Positions 20,874 to 33,125 of a DNA stretch of 64,000 nucleotides are shown piece by piece. The stretch is from Heligmosomoides polygyrus polygyrus. Its lineage: Eukaryota > Nematoda > Chromadorea > Rhabditida > Heligmosomidae. A program made the translations under genes and the position numbers. Where the stretch lies: the NCBI GenBank assembly GCA_947396885.1, contig OX377201.1, positions 25,645,923 to 25,709,922 of the forward strand, given 5' to 3'. Position 1 is the stretch's first letter. Each line of letters begins with the position of its first letter. The notes below the pieces were generated by a model, which worked only from the letters and a program-made list of their open reading frames with translations, was not told where the DNA came from and did no database searches.

Positions 20874-23643
20874 ATGTTATCCAACGTGAGGTCGTTAATC
20901 AAAAACTCAGCGGCCTTCATAGGGAACTTGTGTTGTTATAATTACGATTTCGCTTTCATAACTGAGTCGTGGCTAAAAAGCACAAATGACCTAACTTCGT
21001 TACTAGGTTGTCTCAGCAGTAGTTATATTGGTGTGAGATGCGACAGAGCACATAACATTGGTGGAGGTGTGGCCATCATTTTGAAAAAGAGTCTGGAGTA
21101 CAACATTGTATATGTAGAGTCAATCATAGACGGCTACGAAATATTGGTTTGCGATATTTTTGTGAAGCCCGGAAGCGTGCGATTCATTGTAGTATATCGA
21201 GCTCCTGGTTGCAATGTAAGCGACTCTAATAAGTTATTTAGAGCTATCAGTGATTTCTGCGTATGTGACAGCCGATGTGTCGTCCTAGGAGACTTCAACT
21301 ACCCGAATTTTGGTGTCGTAAGTGATTCAAATCAATCTCTAGGTGCGCCGCGGGCTTTTATAGAGCTCGTGACAACCCATAATCTCCAGCTCATACCTCA
21401 CTAGAGGGCGCTCCAACCTTGATTTGATATTCAGCAATGACACTCAGTTAGTAAGTTCAGTCACTGTTGCTCCCCCCATAGGGCGTAGTGATCATGCTAC
21501 TGTACGTTTCAAGTTGAACATCATCGAACCGCCAAGAGTAACTCGATGGAAACGAGATTTCGGTCGTGCAAATTACAATGGAATTGAAGCATTCTTAACG
21601 GATATTGACTGGCTCGGTAGTCTCAATTCTGCTTCTACTGTGAATGATATGTATGAGACCTTCCTTGCAATTCTTCATCACTCCATTGAAAAATTCGTGC
21701 CAAAGCGTAAAATGGTGGAAGGTCAAATGAAGCTCCCTAAGTATTTAACCGGAATGATGCGGAGGCGTTCGATCTTCTGGAATAAAGCGAGGCAGCAAAA
21801 TACGAACAAATTATGGGAGAGCTATAGGGCATTTAGCCTCAGAACCGATAGGGCGCTTGAAAGGTATCTTACCTATCTTGAGAAGAAGATTGTTGAATCT
21901 GGGGATATGGCCAAGTTTTGTCGCTATGTCAACCTGAGAAAAGGACCGAGTTCAATACCCTGTCTGTTGTCGGAAGATGGAAGTCCGGTAGTCTGGAATG
22001 AAAACAAAGCCGAGCTCTTGGCCCACGTTTTTCAGGATGCTTTTAGCACATCGAATAGTGGCGACGCACCAGTAAATGTTGAACTTCAGACTTTCCCGAT
22101 CATGGACTCCACTTGTTGGTTCCGGAGAGAAGACATACTTAAGCTTCTGGAGAGCTGGCCTGCATCGTCGTCCACGACGCCCGATTTCATACCTCTTAGT
22201 TATATTAAGAGGATACTTCCATTCATTGGTTTCCCCCTAGAATACATATTTAACCTGAGTTATATGAGATCGGAAGTACCTGAACGGTGGAAACATGCTT
22301 TAATTACACCCGTTGCTAAGAAACCACCGCTAAATGACCCTACAAACTACCGACCTGTGAGCATCAATTCTATTTTTGCCAGGGTATTTGAGAAAATAGT
22401 GAAGCAACATGTAATAAGTCATTTGGCTCAATATTGTGTTATTCCAAAAGCCCAGTTTGGCTTCATAGAGGGTCGGTCAGTTGAAACGGCTGTTCTTATA
22501 GAAATGAATGATTGGACTAGAGCCAGAGAACGTAACAAGAGAGTAGACGTAGTTTTCTTCGATTTCCGAAAAGCGCTTGACAAGGTTTCGCACATCAATT
22601 TAATATATAAACTGTCAGCTGTTGGAATACACCCCAGAATTATCTCTTGGATCCGGAATTTTCTTACTGCCAGAACTTACCAGGTTCGAGTAGGTAACGC
22701 GCTCTCATCCGTATACGAAGCGTGTAGTGGTGTACCACAGGGGGGAGTGCTATCCCCCATTCTGTTTCTAATATATACTTTGGAGATTCCGAAAGCTATA
22801 GAGAGTCTTGGAGTTTCAGTCAGTATGTATGCTGATGACATTAAGATATATAAGGTCATTGAGTCACCTGAGGATGAGAGTAGAGTACAAACAGCCATTG
22901 ATTTCATAAGTAATTGGTCTGAGTTATGGGAATTACCTCTGGCCGTGAATAAGACTCACGTTCTCGTCATTGGAGATAGATCCGCGTCAACGAATTATTC
23001 TATTAGATCCGACGCTTTAAATAGGGTGGACGAGATTAGAAATCTTGGTTATCTTATTAATAGCGATCTGGATTTTACACCTCATTACAGAATGTTAGTA
23101 AGTAAGGGTCTGACACGTACTTATAATCTTTTCCGATTTTTAAAAACAAGAAATTCCAAGTTACTAGTAAGTGCGTATAAAATGTATATTAGGCCAATTC
23201 TTGAAAGTGGTACCACTGTTTTCAACCCATATAAACTCAAAGATATACGGATGCTTGAAAAAATACAAAATAATTTCACCCGAAAACTGATGATGAGGTG
23301 TTTTGGATTGGACTACGCCTCCATCCCAAATGGCACAAGACGAGCCATTCAGCTGGGCTTACCGTCCTTAAAACGCAGAAGAACAATATTCGACCTGGTA
23401 ATGATGCTTAAAATTCTGACGGGCAGGGTTAAAATTGATGCCTCTGAATTCTTTTTAGTAGATCCCCTACCTAGAACAAGATCTGGCGGTCTAAGAACTA
23501 CAGACGCAGTTGTGAAAAGCCAAATCAGACAACATTTCTTTTCAAACAGGACTCTTCGCATTTTCCGTCCGTTGCTGAGAGATAAGGTGCTTGAGATGTC
23601 CCTTAGTAGATTTAAAATGCTTGTTGATCAACGCATTAAGTAA
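20874..23643 (+). pseudogene. CR1 ORF2: endonuclease and reverse transcriptase with one frameshift
   Basis: The first part (20874-21404) encodes an apurinic-type endonuclease: NVRSL near the start, FAFITESWL, and VVLGDFNYP. A 1-nt frameshift near 21400 ends this frame at a TAG. The next frame continues seamlessly with RGRSNLDLIFSND and GRSDHATVRF (the SDH endonuclease motif). The remaining 739-codon frame holds the reverse transcriptase: NYRPVS, FFDFRKALDKVSH, GVPQGGVLSPILF and the catalytic SMYADDIKIY. It closes with RSGGLRTTD..VKSQIRQHFF, the CR1-type C-terminus. Everything after the shift is open to 23643. As it stands the copy cannot make full ORF2, but only one lesion is visible. Confidence 0.88.
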
Positions 23644-24119
23644 CTTTAAATATGTGATGTGTTTCTCTTTGCTACTGTTCTTTTCTGCATCTCCTGTAGT
23701 TGACTGGTATTAATTTCATTACATTTGTTGGTTTCATTGTTTGTTTCCCTTATGTTAGTTTTACAGTGTGCGGTTTGGATTGTAGCACCGCGCGATAACT
23801 CGCGCCTCGAAATAAATAAATTTGGCTTCGTATTCTTTTGAATTTCAACACTAGTTCGCACTATCTACAACTACAAACAGTTTCATATTAAGGCTACAAA
23901 ACTAGTGTTCCGAGGGGCGTTTAATTACCCATTAACTAACCGCTTGTCCTATAGTAATTGTGTACAGGATTGTTCTCCAGTTCCGGTTTAAAAATTGAAA
24001 ATTGTTGGCCCGATCATCCCCAATGATTGCTACCTGCGGGGGCTTTGGGAGCCTATTCTGCTCTGCTCAGCTTTTGGCTATAAAAAATTACTAAGAGACG
24101 GAAAACCTATGGTTACCTT

Positions 24120-24300
24120 TGATTTCGCTGAAGATACACAAAACCTTTTATGTATCAACTGCATCATCTGTCGTTGCGTAGATCATGGAATTGTTCGAGT
24201 GTGCAGCGTAGCAGTGTCTCCATTCGTTCCTGCCCCCTACCAGAGTGCTCCAATGTCCTTCTTCCTCGAGGGAAGCGAACAGCGTTCAGAAAAAAATAAT
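24120..24300 (-). repeat. RTE LINE 3'-end fragment
   Basis: The sequence resembles the antisense RTE tail seen at 43700-43930: TCATCTGTCG, GATCATGGA.TTG.TCGAG, TCTCCATTCGT.CCTG and CAGAGTGCTCCAATG. Truncated. Confidence 0.65.
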
Positions 24301-24462
24301 AAAAAACGTCTTGGTAAAAATGATTCAAATCGTTCGCTCAATCGTCGGATGAGCGAACTTCAGCTTCAGCTTAACTGGTTCCATATTGATATCAGCGGCA
24401 GGCTCATCTCGATAAATGGGTGAGGGCTGATGGGTCCCACAAGGTGTGAATGTTTTGTTCGA

Positions 24463-24540
24463 TGAAACAGCGTCGGTGGTGTAATAGCGCAGAGCAGCCA
24501 ACCCGGTCAGCAGGAGGTGTAGGCTCGAGTCCCGCCAGGT
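24463..24540 (+). other. tRNA-like segment
   Basis: GCGTCGGTGGTGTAATAGCG followed 40 nt later by GGCTCGAGTCCCGCC resembles a tRNA head with a good B box. The anticodon arm does not pair cleanly, so this is a tRNA pseudogene or a SINE head, not a functional tRNA. Confidence 0.35.
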
Positions 24541-25859
24541 GCTAACTTTTTAATCCCAACAGAACCTTGTTATGAGAGCTTACAATCAGACGTTGTTTTT
24601 CGTTTAAGCGAAATTTGCCGTCTGAAAAAGTAATTTCGGTGAATGCTCCCGGTATTTTAAACATGGATTCCCACAAAAGCAGTCTTCTCGCAGTCTAGGA
24701 TATCCCGAGTAAAGTCCTGCAAAACCCTCTTTAGTCCGTTGGGAATGCACGTAAAACGTTTAAGCCAATATTTTTTAGAAGTGTCGCCCACAAAAAGTTA
24801 GATGTCTGGGATGCGTAGAGCATTCCCGACCGGTCCGTAAAAGGCGTGGGCTACTCCCGCCTGGAGCTAGAGTTTTGATCGAAACAAATCATTGTTAGAA
24901 GAGCTGATAACCTTATTACTAGCCACTTAAGGCTTAAAGGGAATTAACTTGAACGTTTGGTTATATTCGCTGCCACAAGGACGAAATTTTTTGAATACAT
25001 TGTTTGCGTTTGTTCGACCCTCTAACGCGGCACGCTATCTTGATGCGTGTGACGCTTGACTCAGAGCCTACAACGTGCAGAAGCGGATTAAGAATGGAAG
25101 CAGACATCACCGAGATATAGCTGTTTTTCGGCTAAGCCTCGAACGCGCACACAATGGCGGGCACTTACCGGAAATGAATGCGACGAGGAAATGGTGCTCG
25201 TGAAGACGTCGAGCTTTATATCCTCATCGCTACAGATGCTTCAATTTTGGATGGGATTAGTCAAGTCTGATCGTGAGATAAACCAGCTATAAGAGAAGTA
25301 CGCCACCCAGTTATTACTAAACCAGGTGCTGACTAGCTGTCGCCAGACATCTGGTTGGGGCTAGACTCAAGGGTTAGGCTGTAAAATAGGATAGCAGGAC
25401 ATAATCTTCAAAAGAGTTCCGACGAAGCCTGTCCAGCATCTATTTCGTATACGCCATTTATACTCCGAAATCCCTTCTCTACGTGGCGAGAAACGGATTG
25501 TGAGAGTGCCAATCTGAAGTGTATAATCAGCAGAAGCGTAAATAAAATCATACGCTATTGGTGGACCGATCGAAATCGTTTGCTGTCCCACGGTAGTAAT
25601 GCTCGCCCGATTCCCGTAGACGTTCTTCCCATTTCTCCTCTCACCAACACCTCCTTCCTATGTGCCGCCAGAGCACTGGAGTGGTAGTCAAGCAGCGCAT
25701 CGTCTATGGATAAGCTGCAGAAGAAGAAAAAGACCGGCTGGCAAATGCCTTCTCATCGGAGGCACATCTTTGCTTCAGTCCTTCTCCCGTGATCCACTCT
25801 TAACTGATTCGTATGTACATAATAAGATAGTCAATTATTTATTTATTACTACATGGATA

Positions 25860-26100
25860 TCTATGTATATTGCTTGCATCACCTGTCGTGCCGTTGATCA
25901 TGGAGTTGCTCGAGTGGGCGCCAGTAGCATCTCCATTCGTTCCTATCGCGTGCCAGAGTGCTCCAACAGATCTTCCATGGGGGACACGAAGAGCGTCGTA
26001 TCGTTCGTTGAGGGCTTCCACGAAGAAGTTCGATCTCCGCGTTGTTGGGAGTCCTGGGGCCGGATTCATCAACGACTAACCCGCCAACGCGTTACGTAGC
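25860..26100 (-). repeat. RTE LINE 3'-end fragment
   Basis: Minus-strand translation gives NFFVEALNERYDALRVPHGR, the C-terminal block of nematode RTE ORFs, then W-H-A. A MITE-like end (GGGGCCGGATTCATCAACGA) abuts it at 26058. Confidence 0.8.
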
Positions 26101-26559
26101 CGACCCATCTAATTGTTGAATACCTGGCCCATGCTACAAAGTCTCTGATCCTCACAATCAGTGCCTAACTCATGTGCACAAAGGTGGAAGGCACAACCAG
26201 AATAGGAGCAACAAAAGAAATAAAACAAGCTTATAAACGAACATCTGCTAAGAGAGGAGAATAAGGAGTCAAGCATCGCAAGAAGTCAGTCGGATTTTCC
26301 TAATGGAAATAATTTTATGTTGAAATTCTATTAGATTTATGGGCTTCTTCTGCTTCATGTTTTTTACCACGAACCATACCATGGTTGTTGTCAAATATGT
26401 GAATGTATATTATTCCACAAGACGTGTTCAGGTGAGCCTTAAATACACATAGTAGGGCATGACAATTCGACATCTCTTCAGAGGCCTAAACGCGTTGTCG
26501 CGAACGCGAAAACGTATGTGGTGCAGGAAGTTGTTGAGCCAATATTGTTATGAGAGCTT

Positions 26560-26605
26560 CATTCGGCTTACGTTTCAGCTTAACGGCCTTCATTGAAACG
26601 TAAGT
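26560..26605 (-). repeat. Diverged Penelope-type 3' motif
   Basis: In reverse orientation the stretch reads TGAAGGCCGTTAAGCTGAAACGTAAGCCGAATGAAG, closely related to the CTGAAGA...GAAACGTAAGCCGAATAAAG block at 28732. It is probably a decayed end of the same repeat family. Confidence 0.4.
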
Positions 26606-27184
26606 TTACCTTGCGCTCTATTCCATCAGGGGCCTTAGGGTTTTCGACTTACACCCACGACCACAGCGAGACTCAAAATGGAAGGAGCAAGCTCATCAGT
26701 TGGATCCATGATAAGGGCCGATTCGCCCGTGTTAGTTGGTCACTAAAGGTGAATGAAACCCACGCTGTGGGTAGACACACACATCACATCACATTACGCC
26801 ATTACGCGTGTCCACAGTGCTACTCCTGTCTCTCCAATAAATTTTGTGTTGCACGCCAGTCGTCAAATTTGATAAATTGTTCCTATCTTTGAGCAAACGC
26901 CTAAACTCCCACCTGAACAAACAGTGCGGCTTTCCGAAGGGCACTGCACTGCTTATCACAGAGTCTATTTCGGACCAACTTCCGTCCCACGCTGCAATTA
27001 GGAACGTTTACTATGACAAAGTCTTCTCGCAGTTGTGATCTTACATGAACTCTTTGAACTTCAGCAGTAGCTTTATTGGAGATGAAGGGTGGAACTGGTG
27101 GCATCTTGTTTAGTGAGGAAGAGAGAAGTTGGAGTCGTACCTTAGTTTTTCAACCGTGTCTCTCAGAGATTGTGCTTCCGTCTG

Positions 27185-27870
27185 TCACCTGGATCACTTA
27201 TCGTAGCGATGGATGAATTATTCGAGCGGGCACCAGCAACTCTCCATTCGTCCCTGTTGTGTGCAAGAGCGCTCCAGTAGATTCTCTTCACCCAAGGGAC
27301 AGGAAGAAGTCATATCGTTCGTCAGCACGTTCACGGAGAGGTCCAACCATAAGTGTTGGTGGACGTTCGGGTGTTTTTTGGACAACCCGCCGAGTGCGGT
27401 CGGTGACGGCTCTCTTCCAGCGGATGAGTTACATAGCGCATTGTGTGGGCGACCCAGCTAATTCGCGACATATTAGGCCGTGATGCTGCATCCTAGATTA
27501 TCTCTGGAAACTTTCCCTATTACGTGAATCGCATTTCATCGGGCATCGTTCTCTTGGTTCCCCGCTGCGCGACGCCGACCGCGTGTTCATCCTGCTCTTG
27601 TAGGCTCAGGCCGTTGAGGCCAAAGTTAGCGCTGGAAGAACAGTGAAGTAGAATGGGTGGTCATGGAGCCGAACGTTCTACTTTACGACTTCTTCGACTC
27701 GGTCGACTTTGCGACCTAGATGCATGTAGCTGGAGCATCCCGAGACGTTCGTTCCGTTGTGCGAGAATGGGACATCAAAAACTCGCCCGATTCTCGTGAA
27801 CATCGTCCTCATAAGATTCTTCTGTAGCCCATTGTTCTTCCATATCGAAGTTCAATAGAATTATCCCAGG
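27185..27870 (-). repeat. RTE LINE fragment
   Basis: 27185-27480 matches the RTE C-terminal region (antisense). 27650-27870 matches the segment around the YVYLG box seen at 13750-13830 (TGCATGTAGCTGGAGCATCC against CACGTAGTTGGAGCATTC). Frames are broken throughout. Confidence 0.65.
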
Positions 27871-28731
27871 GTAGCCCATCCGTGATTTCAAACAACATTC
27901 GCCAATGGAAATTATAATAATAGTAGACAATATTATTTTCCAGCTAAAAACAGAAATTTCGCAATTGTAAGTAAGTTGTTTGCGAAGGTGTTGCATCCCA
28001 TTTTAAGGAATTTGTGGAGAATTGCTCGCTCCAAGACATCGCTACGACATTTCGGCTATGAAATATTGACTACCTTGCCTCATATTTCACCATAATAATC
28101 ATGCTTACCTGAAGATCGATAAATCTAAATGACATAAAAAGTATGAATATTTTAACTGTCTGAAGCTACGCAGCTTTTCTATGCTCATGTGCACTCCTGC
28201 TGATTCATGCTTACAGACTTCACCGAATGCCCCTCCAAAAGCAGCTTGGAATTTTCGCATACAGTCCCAAATCGCCCTTTATATATGGCTCGGTTAACTC
28301 TACCAGGTAGCTAAGTGGATTCTTGCCGTTTATTTGCAGTGTTAAACATCTTGTGCTCATATATAATACCATTTAGGGCAGCTGAGCCGGGGTAAAGCAC
28401 GGTGTTCGATTTTTGACGAAAATTTACGAATCCCTCTTCCTTAGAAGATTTGCAACGCACCCCTTGCCTACACGACAGTTCTATTTTTTCTATCTTGAAT
28501 TTTCCATTTTTTGAGATTCTTGTACACCATAGGAGGATATTATTCCCAGGTGTGGCGTTGACATTATAGAGAATTGCGCGCAGCTTCCCTCACTGAAGGA
28601 GACATGGTAAGGTCAGTCGGGTTGCCTTACCGCCTTTTCGTCTCATTCTGCCACTTGCTCCTGGAGCTTCTGTAACTTGAAATGATCCTTGGGCGGGTAA
28701 TTTTCCCAACTCCTTTTGTCTTCTCCAGGCT

Positions 28732-28780
28732 CTGAAGAAGGCGGTTACGCCGAAACGTAAGCCGAATAAAGTAGCATACT
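28732..28780 (+). other. Hammerhead-like CTGAAGA...GAAAC motif
   Basis: CTGAAGA is followed by GGCG-GTTA-CGCC (a clean 4-bp stem and loop) and GAAACGTA. CUGANGA and GAAA around a stem are the core of the hammerhead ribozyme; PLE retroelements are known to carry such motifs. One extra A lies before the stem and I cannot confirm stems I and III, so function is doubtful. Confidence 0.35.
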
Positions 28781-28859
28781 AATCTTGACTCAACAGCTTC
28801 ACACGAGATCCTACAGCATAAGAATAAATAGTTTCTGCGGGCAATTTTCGAATCAATCA

Positions 28860-29330
28860 CGCCAAGTTCAACTTTTGCAATTTTTTAAGGATGTCATTAA
28901 CACGACACATTTTTCTAACTCAAGTGGCCTCATTTGGGTCTGGAATTGTAGACTATAAACTTTCGAGTGCAGTGAATCGTTATTATCGGACATGATAATC
29001 ACATCGTCTGCAAAGTCGAGATCTGTCAAGCGATATCTCCGGCTTATCAGTAGTCATCAGTGCTGTGCTGGTTTTCTTTGGCATGTCTCTCCACCGTATC
29101 TGAAGGGATCTTGTAAAGAATTGACGTCCATTCGTAACTGTGGCGGTGATTCTCGTGGGTGCCAAAGAGTACATTGCTTCGAGGCTGGATATCTGGGTAA
29201 GTTTGAGGGCTAGGCAGATCTCTAACAATAAGATGCTCATCCATTCTTTTTCTAAGTGCTTCTGTTGCTTCGCCTGTATAAATTTTTTCAAAGGATAGAC
29301 AAACACTTTGTACACCTCACACCTGACCTG
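28860..29330 (-). pseudogene. Reverse-transcriptase fragment of a LINE
   Basis: Minus-strand translation gives LDFADDVIIMSDNND (RT catalytic box) and LQFQTQMRPLELEKC around 28880-29020. Upstream frames are scrambled by indels. The element family is not certain; an RTE-like LINE is likely. Confidence 0.65.
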
Positions 29331-29749
29331 ACATATTTATTCCCCCACCCCCGCGCAGGCTATGTAGTTCATTCCCTCACAATGATTCTTGTATGTACGT
29401 GATGCTGCGAGTTTACGTCGTAGAGATGAGGCGGTCAAAACGCAGTACATATGAGAATCCCTGAAAGCCTTACGCGGCGGCTCAGATCTCAAAGGAGTCC
29501 GATATGAAAGGAATGACCAGTGGAGATCCGAAGGATGGTCGTTTAAGTTTCCAAACAATAACGCTGCTTTAAGACGTACTCTATTTACCGCAGGCTCTTC
29601 TCCACTTCTTCTTCCACTTTTTGGCAATTCGCTGAAGACCAATGAGTGGGCGTGGCAAGCATATGAACTACTTTACGTTTCATATATGTAGGAGGCGGCT
29701 TCTAGCCTCGATGATGGTGGTATGTGATGTAGACCTCTTAGGCTACATA

Positions 29750-30440
29750 CTGCTTACTTGACGTTCTGATATTCGGATCTTCGTGTTCAAAAATGGCAAA
29801 AATCCACAAGGTGAAGTGCCCGAGTAGAGATGTGTGGTGTACAGAGTGGTATGTTTGTCATATGAAGAATGTTGCGAAGGAGAAACGGCAGAAACACCTC
29901 GAAAGATAGAATGAAGGAGCATTATAGTGCTCTGCCTAGCTCGCAAAACTACACAGACAGGAAAGTTTTTAGAGGCCTTGTGCCTAAGGCGTGCACGAGA
30001 CCCTCCGGCGCAGTTACTGGCAAGTGTCAATTCTCCACAGGAACTTGACAGATACGTTAGAGAGGAAGACCAAAGAAAGACCAAGCGCTAGAAATAAAGA
30101 ACTAGAGACCACTTAATCTACAACAGGGTGGAAACGAAGATAGCCGTGAGCCTTATCTCCCTATGAGCAAGCAAACTGGCCGCTGAGTACAATTGCGTCG
30201 CAACAGCGACCGGTCAGAGTAGATCGTTTCATAAATAGCCCAACCGTCTCAAGCCCTTCATTTCCGGCTGAGTCGTGCATTGGACGTCGTTGGCCCTAGC
30301 TGTTCTTGTTGATTCCAGGTCCGTAATAGTTTGATTACTGTTTAGGCACTGTAGTTATAAATTGTAAACCTGAAGAGGCCTCATGACCCGAAACGTCTTC
30401 AGTAAACGTTAACTGCGAGCTTTGTTCAAAAACGTAGAAA
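29750..30440 (+). pseudogene. Decayed Penelope-like element, GIY-YIG end and 3' motif
   Basis: Plus-strand translation across frameshifts gives CLSYEECCEGETAETPRKI followed by RSI, resembling the C..C.EEYVGET.RPL..RI.EH pattern of the GIY-YIG nuclease of Penelope-like elements. VLCLARKTTQTGKFLEALCL then aligns with the segment after it. At 30373-30405 CTGAAGAGGCCTCATGACCC followed by GAAACGTC has the hammerhead-type core. Many stops: inactive. Confidence 0.6.
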
Positions 30441-30559
30441 TGACGCACAGGGGATCCAGCAATTCTGAGAAGCTTTCAAAAGCAAAAACAAAAAAAACAA
30501 AACAAAGAACAATTTACAACTCCAGTGATCTGGCAGGTTGGTCGGAAAATACTTACTTA

Positions 30560-31500
30560 CTTTGATACTATGATGGTCCTTTTGTCGGCTGGAAGTCTTC
30601 TCAGCGAGGACCACAACTCTTCCAGACGGCTCGATCTCTGGCTGCTTACATCCAGTGAGGCAGACTCCGCTCTCTGAATGATCTTGAGAATGAGTCTGCC
30701 CTTCGCGTTGGCTGTCGTCCCAGTGGTCACTTATGGTCTCTCGGGAGCCATTCTGTGACACGGAGACTCCATCTATCGCCCTTTCGTCGAAGCAGGTGTC
30801 CAGTCCAGCGATGTTTGGACTTCTTGGTCTGCAGCGGGTCTGCTAATTGCGACTTCTCCCGTAGCGCCGAGCTTCGTAGGCCTTCTAGCCCTTGCTGACG
30901 AAGACTTGTCCTCAGAAGACATCTCTCCAGTGCACGATGCGTAGTTTGCATTGCTCTGGCGATTGTCTTGTTGTCGGGCCAGGTTTCCGTCGCGTAACAC
31001 ATCGCAGGCAGTACAGAGGGTTGAATATCGAGGCCCTGAGGCCGGCATCCTTGTCCTGGTCGGTAACTTCGCGAATCGAACTGAAGGCTGCCCATGCTGC
31101 ACGTCTCCTGTGGGCGATTTCAGGAGCGAAGTCGCTATCCATGTTCAGCTCTCTTCCCAGATAGACGTAGGAGTCGACCTGTTGTAGAGCAACTCCATTT
31201 AACCTTACGAGTCCCGTGTCACACCACTGGTTGACCATAAATTGCGTTTTGGACATATTCATGTCCAATCCAATCTTCATACCTGCCACATTGAGCTCGT
31301 TCAGTATTTCCTCGACTTCGGCCGTGCTGGTAGAGATGAGAACAACATCGTCGGCGAAGCGAAGGTTGCTGATCCGTTTACCGTCAGCAAGGTAGAATTT
31401 ATCGTCCCAGTTCAAGTCCTTCATGGCATCCTGGAGTGTCGCTGTGAATAGTTTAGGAGAAATCGTGTCTCCCTGCCGTACTCCTTTCCCGGACAATCTG
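30560..31500 (-). pseudogene. RTE-type LINE reverse-transcriptase fragment
   Basis: The minus strand encodes GVRQGDTISPKLFTATLQDA, LRFADDVVLISTS, MNMSKTQFMVNQW and YVYLGRELNMD, all standard RTE motifs, in one open frame from 31496 to 30912. After a frameshift near 31030 come VLPAMCYATETW, RWTGHLLRR and WLPRDHK. The copy is 5'-truncated and frameshifted but better preserved than the one at 13.3 kb. Confidence 0.88.
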
Positions 31501-32130
31501 TCGGAAAATAATAGCGGTTAAAGAAACTAGATCTAAAAAACTAACTTTATAGTAGCAAAAACAAGCCGTGGAATCCAAACGGGAATTGTCGCGTCCCTGA
31601 CATCAGACTTTTAAAGAGGAAATCAGAGCGTTAAGTTATAGACTAATCGTAAAGTTCTCGTAAAGCAAGTAACGAAAGTGGAAGTGAGCAAGTGAGCAAG
31701 GAGCAGTGAGCAAAGCACAGTTAATTTAGAGCAAAAAACATGTCGTCTAGAATAAAGGTGAAGTTTGCCGAAAGTTAACCCATCACGAATGTGGATGATA
31801 ATGACTGATTGAAACATCTCGTTAATTATTCAAAGCGAGAATCACAGTATAGCGCAAGCGGCTAAAGTAAAACAAAAAAGAACAATCTAGGAAAGTTCTG
31901 AATCTTAATAATACTAATAATTATGTAACCCGCAAAAGAAAAATTGCTTTACCATATTCATGGAGATCAGCCAACAATACGGCTTTTACAGGCTTGCTCT
32001 AACAACCTCTTCAGGTCTTCATGCTTCAGAAACAAGAAATTGAATTCTTTGAGAATCCTGTGGGCTAGAAAATTCTATATCATTTGTGATTTTGCAACCG
32101 GAAAGCTTTCCTGTAACAGTTCTAGTCACG
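31500..32130. other. Unassigned AT-rich sequence
   Basis: Only short open frames and A/T-rich low-complexity stretches (for example repeated AGTGAGCAAG near 31682-31712). Nothing recognisable. Confidence 0.4.
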
Positions 32131-32139
32131 TTACTGAAG

Positions 32140-32415
32140 CTTGCTGTGTTTGCGCCACGCATTCTACTTCCAGGGATGTCGTGGAGGTGATTTGAGAGCG
32201 TACTTTGCCTACACAATGGCTTGAGTTGTCTTGCGAGTGAACAAGTCAGTGCTTTATCCCTTCCAAATACGTCTGGCACGAATTCACCTACCCCGGAGGT
32301 GGAAGGCTTGGTTGGCCTGGGCGGGAAATCCGAACCAGTAACCTGGTATCGGGTGCACGCGACAGCCGGCCCCTCCTCCGGCTGCGCTACACGCCTTCTT
32401 TCCCTCAACACACTC
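32140..32415 (-). repeat. tRNA-derived SINE copy
   Basis: The antisense copy runs from GCGCCACGCATTCTACTTCC (tail side) to the tRNA-like head near 32340-32400 (complement of GCGTGTAGCGCAGCCGGAGG...GGTTCGGATTTCC). The body contains CCCCGGAGG.TGGAAGGCTTG. It sits at the end of a CR1 fragment. Confidence 0.85.
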
Positions 32416-32429
32416 TAAAAAGTTTATTG

Positions 32430-33125
32430 TTTTGCTGAACAGCATATTGGAAATCATTTTGTATATCATGCCAAGCTCTGAGATTTTTCTTCTACTCTTC
32501 ATTGAAGGAAGACCGAACAATACAGAACGTGCATCATCATGACTATAACCGGCATCAAAATATAGTCCATTGAGAAGCATCAGAAACTTTCTGGTGAAGT
32601 TGTTTTACACACTCTGTAGAAGACTGATGCTCTGTTTTTGGTAGGATTGCGCACGGTTACCTTTGTTCCACAACGGTACAAACGTAGACTCTGTAGATTT
32701 TTTCACCAACAGTTGGTGAAGACAGGTTACTGGAAATAAGAAACCTAAATCTCTATCTTCTGGGACTTCTTTTAGAACTTCGTCGCGAATCCACATCGTA
32801 GCATGGCCTTTAGACACAGTTATTAGTGGGTCTTTTCCAATGCAGTTGGCAGATGCCATTTTTCTGCCCAACCACAGATAAAATTAATTGCTGACTGAAG
32901 ATCGTCCGAGTCCCCGGTGTGATCGATTTTTTTTTGCTGCAAATTTTTTTCAATTACAGGCGTAAAAATTAAACTCCGAATTATTGAGGCGAGTCGGGAG
33001 TTCACAAGTGTACAACAGGAATAAGCCGTTCTTACGGAGAAAGAAGCCACATCATATAGTTGCGGAGGTTTCGACTGAAAGAAACCCAGTGCAAATTTGC
33101 TTAGCAACATAGGCGGTGAGGACAT
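32430..33125 (-). pseudogene. CR1-type LINE fragment
   Basis: Minus-strand frames read SAINFICGWAEKWHLPTALEKTH, EVPEDRDLGFL and ARSVLFGLPSMKSRRKISEL, matching the RT thumb and C-terminal parts of the CR1 ORF2 at 21.4-23.6 kb (there W..PLAVNKTHVL, IRNLGYL and GLPSLKRRRTIFDL). Two frameshifts. Confidence 0.8.

Larger units (their letters stand above)
19900..23830 (+). mobile_element. CR1-clade non-LTR retrotransposon, nearly complete
   Basis: The element has ORF1 at 20020-20829, an endonuclease/reverse-transcriptase ORF2 at 20874-23643 with one frameshift, and a 3' end of short A/T repeats (GAAATAAATAAATT near 23810-23825). The 5' limit is not visible; the untranslated leader may reach back to about 19.8 kb. 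Several truncated relatives lie elsewhere in the window (32.4-33.1, 36.7-37.1, 61.8-62.0 kb). Relatively few disruptions indicate recent activity. Confidence 0.85.

Noticed and set aside
26844..27038. Plus-strand frame KFDKLFLSLSKRLNSHLNKQ and onward
   Set aside because: It looks protein-like but is short, has no start or splice support and is surrounded by retroelement remnants.
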